Positions 5,412 to 11,291 of a stretch of DNA of 12,040 nucleotides are shown one piece after another; position 1 is the first letter of the stretch; each line of letters opens with the position of its first letter. Under the pieces are notes generated by a model that searched no databases, was not told the origin of the DNA, and saw only the letters and a program-made list of their open reading frames with translations. A program made the position numbers and the translations under genes. Source of the stretch: RGIG2945 sp045540355 (GTDB taxonomy: Bacteria; Bacillota; Clostridia; Oscillospirales; Acutalibacteraceae); the NCBI GenBank assembly GCA_045540355.1, contig JAZQHB010000034.1, forward strand, positions 1-12,040, given 5' to 3'.

Positions 5412-6899
5412 ATGGGCAAAGACGGTTATAGTCGCAAAGGTTTCTGGGGACAAGATATTCATTATGATAAATACGGAAATAAAGTTGGCGAAAGTTGGCG
5501 TAACTTTTGGGGAGAAAAAACTCACTATGACAATAACGGAAATGTTATAGGCAGCAGTACACCAAAATTCAGTGGCGGATATGAGCATTACGATAACAGT
5601 GGCAGAAATATCGGAAGTAGCGAGCCGAATTTCTGGGGTGGAAAGAATCATTATGACAGTTCAGGAAGAAAAACAGGCAGTTCTATACCAAATTTCTGGA
5701 ATGGCTTAGATCATTACGACGAAACACCTTCCTTCAACAGCGGATACTCTTCATATAACAGAACTATACCATTTGACCCGTATGCATGGAGAAAAAAATA
5801 CGAATCCGATTCTGATGCTTCCGTAGATGTAAATGATTATGAAACTGAGGAGGAATATCTTGAAGACCGCTTTGGTTGGAGGGAGGAATACGAGTTTGAT
5901 TTTGATGCTTCCGTAGATGTAAACGATTATGAAACGGAAGATGACTATCTGAATGAACGTTTCGGTTGGAGAAAGCTATACAAAGACGATTTCGAAAACT
6001 GCATATATGTTGATGACTACGAAACGGAAGAGGATTTTCTAGAAGCATTGAAAGATGCCAAAGACCTCAATGACGAAGAAAATTTTGATTGGGCTTCAGA
6101 CTGCGACTGGTTGCTAAATTATGAACCACCTTATGAATGCGGTTTATCCCCGTTTGATTATAAAAACGAAGAAGATTACCTTAAAGCTATAAGCGAAATC
6201 AAAAACGCATGGAAAAAGAAGTATTCAGACCCCGATGTACAATCATCATACTTTGACACTGAAGAGAAATACCTAAGGTACAAAGAAGAGGAAAGAAAAT
6301 TATGGCAAGACTATCACAGGGAATTCGCAGAAAAATATAACCTTGATATGGATGCTTACGCTACAGAAGCTGACTTCGAAAAGGCTCTTGAAACAGCAAA
6401 AAACGGATGGAGAGAAAAATATAAAAAGGCTCCTTTATATGATTTGAATCCCGATGATTATGACGACGAAGAAGATTATCTTTTCTATGCTGAACAAGAA
6501 CGCCATTATATTGAGGCAAAACTTATTGCCGAAAAGATCAGAAGAGAAATAGAACAAGGACGCATAGATCGAATTGAAAAAAGAAAAGCTGAAGAGGCAG
6601 AAAAAAGAGCCCTCATTGAAAAAGAAAGAGCCGAACACCGAGAAATAAGAAAATCGGATAAAACTATAAATATCTTTTGTCTCGTGAAACTGAACAATTT
6701 AGATAAACCTTTTTACTACTTGACAAAGGACGAATCTTTACTTACAGATGACTTTGTAGTTGTTCCGTTTGGTGAAAACAATAAAGAATTTATCGGCAAG
6801 ATTATTTCTATAGAAAAACATACAGGAGAAACCGAACCGTTTCCTGCAGACAAAGCAAAATACATACTACGTAAAGCAAATGCTGAAGAAATAGAATAA
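5412..6899 (+). CDS. Acidic repeat protein: HYD/FWGG repeats, DYETEEEYL repeats, coiled coil, PriA-like C-terminal domain
   Basis: The 495-residue protein has four parts. Residues 11-104 hold four and a half 21-residue units of the form FWGG..HYD..G...GSS.PN. Residues 126-366 hold about seven units of roughly 30-35 residues beginning W(R/K)..Y and containing (D/N)DYETEE.YL. Residues about 367-415 form a highly charged Arg/Glu/Lys coiled coil. Residues about 418-490 contain CLVKLNNLDKPFYYLTKD, then DDFVVVPFG and GKIISIE, resembling the small beta domain at the start of PriA helicase that binds DNA 3' ends; such stand-alone domains occur in hypothetical proteins of gut Clostridia. No signal peptide or membrane segment is visible, so it should be cytoplasmic. 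Promoter, AAGGAG site and terminator mark a single-gene unit. Role unknown; a nucleic-acid-associated scaffold is a guess. Confidence 0.75.
   Translation: MGKDGYSRKGFWGQDIHYDKYGNKVGESWRNFWGEKTHYDNNGNVIGSSTPKFSGGYEHYDNSGRNIGSSEPNFWGGKNHYDSSGRKTGSSIPNFWNGLDHYDETPSFNSGYSSYNRTIPFDPYAWRKKYESDSDASVDVNDYETEEEYLEDRFGWREEYEFDFDASVDVNDYETEDDYLNERFGWRKLYKDDFENCIYVDDYETEEDFLEALKDAKDLNDEENFDWASDCDWLLNYEPPYECGLSPFDYKNEEDYLKAISEIKNAWKKKYSDPDVQSSYFDTEEKYLRYKEEERKLWQDYHREFAEKYNLDMDAYATEADFEKALETAKNGWREKYKKAPLYDLNPDDYDDEEDYLFYAEQERHYIEAKLIAEKIRREIEQGRIDRIEKRKAEEAEKRALIEKERAEHREIRKSDKTINIFCLVKLNNLDKPFYYLTKDESLLTDDFVVVPFGENNKEFIGKIISIEKHTGETEPFPADKAKYILRKANAEEIE
5442..5723 (+). repeat. 63-bp coding repeat (21-residue HYD/FWGG units)
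   Basis: Units begin at residues 11, 32, 53, 74 and 95 (last one partial) with exact 21-residue spacing. Each carries HYD, a G at +5 or +6 after it and a GSS/GES motif. DNA copies have diverged, so the array is old or selected at protein level. Confidence 0.85.
5787..6509 (+). repeat. Longer acidic coding repeat (W..Y...DYETEEEYL units)
   Basis: About seven units start near residues 126, 156, 186, 233, 267, 298 and 333. The first two are exactly 90 bp apart and nearly identical at DNA level (gcttccgtagatgtaaa in both), indicating a recent duplication. Later units vary in length and sequence. Confidence 0.8.
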
Positions 6900-6904
6900 C
6901 TAAC

Positions 6905-6942
6905 AAAAAGGCTATTGCACAAAAGTGTAATGGCCTCTTTGT
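6905..6942. terminator. Two-way terminator between convergent genes
   Basis: A 12-bp stem (aggctattgcac at 6909-6920 with gtgtaatggcct at 6925-6936, two G-T pairs) has an AAAA loop. It is flanked by ctttgtt on the + side and by a T-run on the - side. It serves the acidic repeat gene and the opposing HAD gene. Confidence 0.8.
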
Positions 6943-6964
6943 TAAAAAAATCATTTATACAATA

Positions 6965-7417
6965 TCAATTTCTATTCAGTATCTCAATAGCCTTCTCCAC
7001 ATGCTCTTCCTCAAGTCCGTCCTTTGGCTGAACAAAGTGACCAACAAGAAACTTAGCAAACAAAGCACCGTCATCAATAGCAACATAGTTTTTAATGCTG
7101 GGATTATCAACTATCCAATCACGGATATCATCTTCACGCATTCCACTTTCCGAAACAGGCGTCTTATCGTAAACTTCAAGTCCGTATTCAGCAAAGATTT
7201 CATTGATAACCTTACCGAAATAGTCGCACTTTTCGGGATTCTTGTTCCAATATTCTCTCAAAGAGGTTATGAGAACTATCTTGGCATCGGTGCTGTCAAT
7301 GAGCCTCTTTAAAAACGGCATTTTTGATTTATCTATGCCTGCACCCATACTGCCGTAACTGTCTCTGTAATCCTGCGTGTTAAGTACACCGTCAAAATCA
7401 AGGAATAATACTTTCAT
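6965..7417 (-). CDS. HAD-superfamily phosphatase-like protein (Swiss-Army-Knife RNA-repair HAD type)
   Basis: This is a compact 150-residue HAD domain. Motif I is FLDFDGVLN with the nucleophile and general acid D7 and D9, motif II is LITSLREYW (T51 or S52), and motif IV is VAIDD (D115, D116). There is no cap insertion of note. The LFLDFDGVLN...TS.R..W pattern matches the HAD group found in 'Swiss Army Knife' RNA-repair proteins, many of which are stand-alone; the substrate is unknown. Start is set by AAGGAG 8 bases upstream. Its ATG overlaps the stop of the DUF4186 gene (ATGA at 7414-7417), so translation is probably coupled. A shared terminator follows. Confidence 0.8.
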   Translation of the reverse strand: MKVLFLDFDGVLNTQDYRDSYGSMGAGIDKSKMPFLKRLIDSTDAKIVLITSLREYWNKNPEKCDYFGKVINEIFAEYGLEVYDKTPVSESGMREDDIRDWIVDNPSIKNYVAIDDGALFAKFLVGHFVQPKDGLEEEHVEKAIEILNRN

Positions 7418-7788
7418 TTTTGTTTCTCCTTATCATTTTTAAGTTCATTCTCAATCCACGCCATCAGTAAGTTTACTATTCTCTCCTGCTGATTTTCTGT
7501 CAGTTCTACACCCATCGGTACCTTGTACCACTTGTCAAGACAACCTCGGCAACAACAGGCACAAGCGTGCTGAGCCACAAACACAGGGTGTCCTCGCATC
7601 GGAGTCTGCTTTCCGTCATTACTGATATAGGCAGGTGCAAGACGCTTTGCTATAAAGTCTTCTGCGTGCTGTCTTATTACATCCATACCCTTTTCTTCTA
7701 TGTACTTTTTATCCTTGGCTGTAAGGTGAAATCCGGCTCTGAATTTGGACTTTTTTAGTCGGATTAGGGTTTGTTCTATTGTTGACAT
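7414..7788 (-). CDS. DUF4186 family protein
   Basis: The 124-residue protein matches the DUF4186 pattern along its length: LKKSKFRAGFHL near residue 11, a central NDGKQTPMRGHPVFVAQHA (57-75) and a Cys cluster CACCCRGCLDKW (76-87; C76, C78, C79, C80, C83 with H67 and H74 nearby). The cluster could bind a metal, but no function is established for the family. The ribosome binding site is weak (aagaag before gatacc-ATG). It is the first gene of a two-gene operon with the HAD phosphatase, transcribed divergently from the Y-family polymerase. Family call from memory of the conserved core. Confidence 0.85.
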   Translation of the reverse strand: MSTIEQTLIRLKKSKFRAGFHLTAKDKKYIEEKGMDVIRQHAEDFIAKRLAPAYISNDGKQTPMRGHPVFVAQHACACCCRGCLDKWYKVPMGVELTENQQERIVNLLMAWIENELKNDKEKQK

Positions 7789-7820
7789 GGTATCACTTCT
7801 TGTATATATCTTTTGTTTGT

Positions 7821-7850
7821 ATTATAGCATTACAAGAAGCAGAAAATCAA
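7821..7850 (-). promoter_or_regulatory. Promoter for the DUF4186-HAD operon
   Basis: On the - strand TTGATT (7845-7850), an 18-bp spacer and a perfect TATAAT (7821-7826). The -35 overlaps a short direct repeat tcaacatat (7847-7855 and 7857-7865), which could bind a regulator. Confidence 0.7.
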
Positions 7851-7908
7851 CATATTCAACATATTCTTTCATCATAAAGATTATTGTCTAAATAAATGTA
7901 CTTGATGT

Positions 7909-7946
7909 TTTACCATATTGTTATTCCCCTAATTTTGTGGTAAACT
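7909..7946 (+). promoter_or_regulatory. Promoter of the polymerase-YolD operon, enclosed by an inverted repeat
   Basis: TTGTTA (7918-7923), a 17-bp spacer and TAAACT (7941-7946) form a plausible sigma-A promoter. A perfect 7-bp inverted repeat, tttacca (7909-7915) and tggtaaa (7938-7944), spans the -35 and overlaps the -10, a placement suited to repressor binding. It does not match the usual Firmicute LexA box (GAAC-N4-GTTC). The operator role is inference. Confidence 0.5.
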
Positions 7947-7972
7947 AAATTCAGAAAGCGAGGTGTAGAAAG

Positions 7973-9472
7973 ATGAATGAAAAAACTTACATTGCCATAG
8001 ATCTGAAGTCTTTCTATGCCAGTGTTGAAGCACGGGAAAGAGGTCTTGACCCGATGACTACCAATATTCTCGTTGCTGATCCTTCACGAACGGAGAAAAC
8101 TATCTGTCTTGCAGTTTCTCCGTCGCTAAAGGCCTACGGAATTTCCGGCAGAGCGAGAATGTTTGAGGCTTTACAGCAAATCAAAACCGCCAATAATGAA
8201 AGACTGCGAAAAGCTCCCGACAGGAAATTCACCGGCTCATCCTATGATGATAACGAGTTGAAGAGTAATCCGAATTTATCGATTGATTATGTTGTCGCTG
8301 TTCCGAGAATGGCTTTGTATATCGAATACAGCACCCACATTTATGAGGTTTATCTCAAATACGTTGCTCCTGAAGACATACACGTTTATTCAATCGACGA
8401 AGTATTTATCGATGCTACGGCTTATCTGAAGACACTCAAAATATCCGCTCACGATTTTGCGATGATGCTTATCAAGGACGTACTTGCCGCAACAGGAGTA
8501 ACTGCAACGGCAGGCATCGGTACTAACCTTTATCTTTGCAAGATTGCTATGGATATTACCGCAAAGCACATACCCGCAGATAAGGACGGAGTACGTATTG
8601 CAGAGCTTGATGAAATGTCATACCGAAGACTTCTCTGGGATCACAGACCTTTAACGGATTTCTGGCGTGTCGGCAAGGGTATTGCAAAGAAACTCGGGCA
8701 GAATTATATGTTCACCATGGGCGATGTTGCCCGTTGCTCCGTATACAACGAAGATTTGCTCTATAAATTATTCGGTATAAATGCAGAGCTTCTGATTGAT
8801 CACGCCTGGGGCTGGGAGCCTTGTACTATTGCAGATATCAAGGCATACAAGTCTGCTACTAACTGTCTGAGCTCGGGACAGGTGCTTCACTGCCCTTATG
8901 ACTTTGATAAGACAAAAATCGTTATCAAGGAAATGCTTGAAGCCTTGTCTCTTGACCTTGTAGAAAAGAAACTCGTGACGGACCAGATTGTAATGACCAT
9001 CGGTTATGACATCGAAAACCTTACCGACGATACCCGCAGAAAAGCCTACAAAGGTGAAATCAAGACGGACTTTTACGGAAGACAAGTACCGAAGCACGCA
9101 AGAGGTACGGTTAATATAGGTAGGAAAACATCTTCGACGAGACTTATTACTGATGCGGTACTGAAGGTCTATGATGAAGTAGTAAATCCCGACCTTCTCA
9201 TAAGAAGAATTAACATAACCGCTAACAATGTTGTACCTGAAGATACCGCTTCACAAGGTACTGCCCCCTATCAGCTCTCTTTGTTTGAAACCTTTGATGA
9301 GGAACAGCTGAAAAAAGAAGATGCCGAGCTCGAAAAGGAAAGAAAGATTCAGGAAACTCTTATCGGTATAAAAAACAAGTTCGGTAAAAATGCTATTCTG
9401 AAAGGACTTAACCTTCAGGAAGGTGCAACAGCTAAAGACCGTAACGAACAAATCGGCGGACATAAAGCTTAA
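7973..9472 (+). CDS. Y-family DNA polymerase (UmuC/UvrX-like, translesion synthesis)
   Basis: The 499-residue protein contains the palm motif AIDLKSFYASVEA (D10 metal ligand, F14/Y15 at the steric-gate position) and the catalytic YSIDEVFID (D142, E143). It has the TATAGIGTNLYLCKIA region (177-192), helix-hairpin-helix-like WRVGKGIAKKLG (231-242), a little-finger region (about 300-420) and a beta-clamp binding motif QLSLF (434-438). The C-terminal tail ILKGLNLQEGATAKDRN ... GGHKA is typical of Clostridial UvrX-like enzymes. Such polymerases copy past DNA lesions with low fidelity. The SFYASVE signature and length fit the UmuC/UvrX branch better than shorter DinB. GAGGTG lies 7 bases before ATG. 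The YolD gene follows after 17 bp. All catalytic residues are present. Confidence 0.95.
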   Translation: MNEKTYIAIDLKSFYASVEARERGLDPMTTNILVADPSRTEKTICLAVSPSLKAYGISGRARMFEALQQIKTANNERLRKAPDRKFTGSSYDDNELKSNPNLSIDYVVAVPRMALYIEYSTHIYEVYLKYVAPEDIHVYSIDEVFIDATAYLKTLKISAHDFAMMLIKDVLAATGVTATAGIGTNLYLCKIAMDITAKHIPADKDGVRIAELDEMSYRRLLWDHRPLTDFWRVGKGIAKKLGQNYMFTMGDVARCSVYNEDLLYKLFGINAELLIDHAWGWEPCTIADIKAYKSATNCLSSGQVLHCPYDFDKTKIVIKEMLEALSLDLVEKKLVTDQIVMTIGYDIENLTDDTRRKAYKGEIKTDFYGRQVPKHARGTVNIGRKTSSTRLITDAVLKVYDEVVNPDLLIRRINITANNVVPEDTASQGTAPYQLSLFETFDEEQLKKEDAELEKERKIQETLIGIKNKFGKNAILKGLNLQEGATAKDRNEQIGGHKA

Positions 9473-9489
9473 AGAAAGGAGCGTGCCGT

Positions 9490-9924
9490 ATGAATAACGA
9501 CTGCAGTGACAAATATAAAGATATAATCAACCTGCCACATCATCAGTCAAAGACAAGGCAAAGAATGGCTATGATTGACCGTGCGGCACAGTTCAGTCCC
9601 TTTGCAGCTCTCACAGGTCACAATGCTGCTATCATCGAAACGGCAAGACTCACCGACAGACAAATCGAGCTTGACGAGAGTACCAAGTCAATAATCAACG
9701 AAAAGATACAGATGATATCTGATCACCTTTCAGAAAAGCCAACTGTTACAATAACCCACTTTGAGCCTGACATAAAAAAGGACGGCGGTGCTTATCTGAA
9801 CACCACCGGCACGGTTAAAAGGATTGATGAATTTAAAAGAGAGATTATTCTGACGGATGGGACTATAATTTCCGTTGAGAGAATTTCTGATATTGAGGGT
9901 GAGTTGTTTAAGGGGTTGGAATGA
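9490..9924 (+). CDS. YolD-like family protein, partner of the Y-family polymerase
   Basis: The 144-residue protein carries the YolD signature RAAQFSPFAALTGH (31-44), a central helical stretch (LTDRQIELDESTKSIINEKI) and a beta-rich C-terminal half (TVTITHFEPD, TGTVKRIDEFKREIILTDG, ISVERI). YolD genes sit next to uvrX/umuC-type polymerases in Firmicutes and have been proposed as counterparts of UmuD; the mechanism is not settled. A strong AAAGGAG site lies 8 bases before ATG, 17 bp after the polymerase stop, so the two are one operon. Confidence 0.9.
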   Translation: MNNDCSDKYKDIINLPHHQSKTRQRMAMIDRAAQFSPFAALTGHNAAIIETARLTDRQIELDESTKSIINEKIQMISDHLSEKPTVTITHFEPDIKKDGGAYLNTTGTVKRIDEFKREIILTDGTIISVERISDIEGELFKGLE

Positions 9925-9949
9925 TCAAACACAACAACAGTATTAAAAC

Positions 9950-9984
9950 ATATAGCCGTCACGCTTAACAAGTGACGGCTATAT
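9950..9984. terminator. Long hairpin after the polymerase-YolD operon
   Basis: A perfect 13-bp stem (atatagccgtcac at 9950-9962, gtgacggctatat at 9972-9984) has a 9-base loop. The + side T-run is poor (attatgtc); on the - side gttttaat follows, so it may also end the opposing operon at 10068. Confidence 0.65.
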
Positions 9985-10067
9985 ATTATGTCTACCTATA
10001 AATGTCTACTAATTATTTTAGACCAGTGTATACTATCACAGCAAATATCCGCCATTGCAAACACATA

Positions 10068-10334
10068 TTATTCCCACCATTTTTTCTTTTGATAATATGA
10101 ATAAGGAAGGTGTGAGCCCAATACTGTCATCTTACGTCTGAGTTCCTCTTCTTCTTCCTCCTTTCTTTTTCTTGCCTCTTCTCTTTGTTTTTCCTCAGCT
10201 ATCCTGCGTCTTTCTTTTTCTTCTTCTGACAGACGTGCATAGGCTCGTCTCTGCATTTTATCACAAAAATCCATTAAACAAGCTATCGGAAGCGTAAATA
10301 ACAATTCAAATAGTTCAATAATTTCTTTAATCAT
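10068..10334 (-). CDS. Small protein with hydrophobic N-terminus and charged coiled coil (88 aa)
   Basis: GAGG lies 7 bases before ATG, supporting the start. Residues about 5-23 (IIELFELLFTLPIACLMDF) are hydrophobic and could insert in or lie on the membrane. Residues about 35-69 are a dense Glu/Arg/Lys coiled coil, and the tail is aromatic and basic (SYYQKKKWWE). The topology suggests a membrane-anchored cytoplasmic coiled coil. No promoter or terminator separates it from the Cys-rich gene 75 bp upstream, so it is probably the last gene of that operon. No family recognised. Confidence 0.6.
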   Translation of the reverse strand: MIKEIIELFELLFTLPIACLMDFCDKMQRRAYARLSEEEKERRRIAEEKQREEARKRKEEEEEELRRKMTVLGSHLPYSYYQKKKWWE

Positions 10335-10409
10335 ATTAATTCCTCACTTTACTTTAAATATTTTTTATAGTTTCTTGTATGTGGGTTATTTGTATTAATT
10401 ATCTGTTTA

Positions 10410-10907
10410 TCAACTCCCTAATATTATATTTACACATGCATCAAACATATAAAACCTCTGCACAAAACTGATTTTAACACCGAAAACATCTGACAAAGCT
10501 TCTATCAATTTTTCAAAATATAATTCATTAGTTATCGCTACAAAATAAACTTCGTACTCATAACAGTTTATCTGTTTAACATCAATCGCCTTGACACTTT
10601 CGACTTCCGCCAGTCTTTCTGTAACCATTTTCAATATTTCTGATGACAAGTCACTAAAATCAATTTTGTTTTTCTTCTCGTTTTTTTGTTTGTCTATGTA
10701 ATAATCACATCCCTTTCCTATGCAGTTATGTTTTTCTCGTTGTTCCATTGTCAAGAACCCCGGATGACCTTTGTACTGACAATAGCCCACGCAATTACTG
10801 CACCCTACTGTCTTTCCATCGATACATATGCGGTTGTATCCTGAACCCCCTTTCTTATCAATCTGTAAATATCGGTTTATATCTGTTGAATAAACTATTT
10901 TTTTCAT
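10410..10907 (-). CDS. Cys/His-rich protein of unknown function (165 aa)
   Basis: The start is placed at the ATG at 10907, preceded by AAGGAG 6 bases upstream. The frame stays open back to 11042, but that stretch overlaps the 48-codon gene upstream and has no ribosome binding site of its own. The N-terminal half has a probable metal-binding cluster, C36-x2-C39-x3-C43, H48 (KGHPGFLT), H60-x-C62 and C67-x-YY. The C-terminal half (about 85-165) is alternating helix and strand, ending in an acidic-to-hydrophobic segment. The cluster spacing is regular enough for zinc binding. It follows the 48-aa gene by 10 bp, so the two are translationally close. No named family recalled with confidence. Confidence 0.7.
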   Translation of the reverse strand: MKKIVYSTDINRYLQIDKKGGSGYNRICIDGKTVGCSNCVGYCQYKGHPGFLTMEQREKHNCIGKGCDYYIDKQKNEKKNKIDFSDLSSEILKMVTERLAEVESVKAIDVKQINCYEYEVYFVAITNELYFEKLIEALSDVFGVKISFVQRFYMFDACVNIILGS

Positions 10908-10917
10908 TTGTATCTCC

Positions 10918-11064
10918 TTATCTTTTGCACATCTGTGCATAATAGTATTTATAAAACTGAATAAAGGTTTCACTACGCTCCGATTCATTGTAACCGTCGT
11001 ATACATCTCTTCTTTCTTCAACCTTTTCATTGATTTCTTCATTGTGCTTTGATATTGCTGACAT
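10918..11064 (-). CDS. Small protein (48 aa), first gene of the Cys-rich operon
   Basis: A 48-codon gene starts at 11064 with GGAGG 8 bases upstream and ends in TAA at 10918-10920. That stop is fused to the next ribosome binding site (TAAGGAG). The protein begins MSAISKHNEEINEKVEERRD and ends in an aromatic segment, FIQFYKYYYAQMCKR. It is charged and probably helical. Its frame differs from the longer open frame over the same DNA (to 11042), which is Lys/Met-rich and lacks a ribosome binding site. The duplicated promoter and leader upstream point directly at this ATG. No family recognised. Confidence 0.65.
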   Translation of the reverse strand: MSAISKHNEEINEKVEERRDVYDGYNESERSETFIQFYKYYYAQMCKR

Positions 11065-11138
11065 ACTTTCTACCTCCAAGTTTTATTCTGTGGTCTTATA
11101 ATACTTCATCGCTTTTTATATCTGTAACTTTTGTTGAC
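11062..11138 (-). promoter_or_regulatory. Promoter-leader unit, proximal copy
   Basis: On the - strand: box GTCAACAAAAGTTACAGAT (11120-11138), a possible -35 TTACAG (11122-11127), an 18-bp spacer and TATTAT (11098-11103). A short leader with GGAGG (11073-11077) leads to the ATG at 11064. The -10 matches consensus in five of six positions and the -35 is weak, so an activator binding the conserved box is conceivable. Confidence 0.55.
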
Positions 11139-11158
11139 GCTTTGATTTTTTATATTTT

Positions 11159-11237
11159 CATAATTCGTTTAACCTCCGTCTTCATTTTGTGATTACATAA
11201 TAACCTATGCTTTTTCTCATCTGTAACTTTCATTGAC
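11159..11237 (-). promoter_or_regulatory. Promoter-leader unit, distal duplicate ending in a three-codon reading frame
   Basis: This is the same layout as the proximal copy, 99 bp further upstream: box GTCAATGAAAGTTACAGAT (11219-11237, 17 of 19 matching), TTACAG (11221-11226), an 18-bp spacer and TATTAT (11197-11202). A similar leader with GGAGG (11173-11177) follows. The ATG at 11161 opens only M-K-I before TAA. It is either a remnant of a duplicated gene or a leader. Confidence 0.55.
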
Positions 11238-11242
11238 AACAG

Positions 11243-11275
11243 AAAAACACCGACTGAGTTTTACCTCAATCGGTG
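11243..11275 (-). terminator. Terminator of the AT-rich hypothetical gene
   Basis: An 11-bp stem with one mismatch (caccgactgag at 11248-11258, ctcaatcggtg at 11265-11275) is followed on the - strand by TTTTT. It is 16 bp past the stop of the gene at 11292 and just upstream of the distal promoter copy. Confidence 0.85.
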
Positions 11276-11291
11276 CATAATCATTAATTTT

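Noticed and set aside
5358..5651. Antisense frame over the start of the acidic repeat gene
   Set aside because: It overlaps a strong promoter, ribosome binding site and the repeat-coding frame, and has no ribosome binding site of its own.
7001..7312. + strand frame opposite the HAD phosphatase gene
   Set aside because: The opposite strand carries all HAD motifs and a coupled start; this frame has no homology or ribosome binding site.
7789..7972. LexA box in the divergent region
   Set aside because: No GAAC-N4-GTTC type palindrome was found by eye; only the TTTACCA/TGGTAAA inverted repeat is present.
9921..9968. 15-codon frame overlapping the YolD stop by ATGA
   Set aside because: It has a passable AGGGG upstream but ends inside the operon's hairpin loop and has no recognisable feature; most likely chance.
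10908..11042. 45-residue N-terminal extension of the Cys-rich protein
   Set aside because: No ribosome binding site precedes the ATG at 11042, the sequence is Lys/Met-rich, and the DNA is better explained by the 48-codon gene in another frame.
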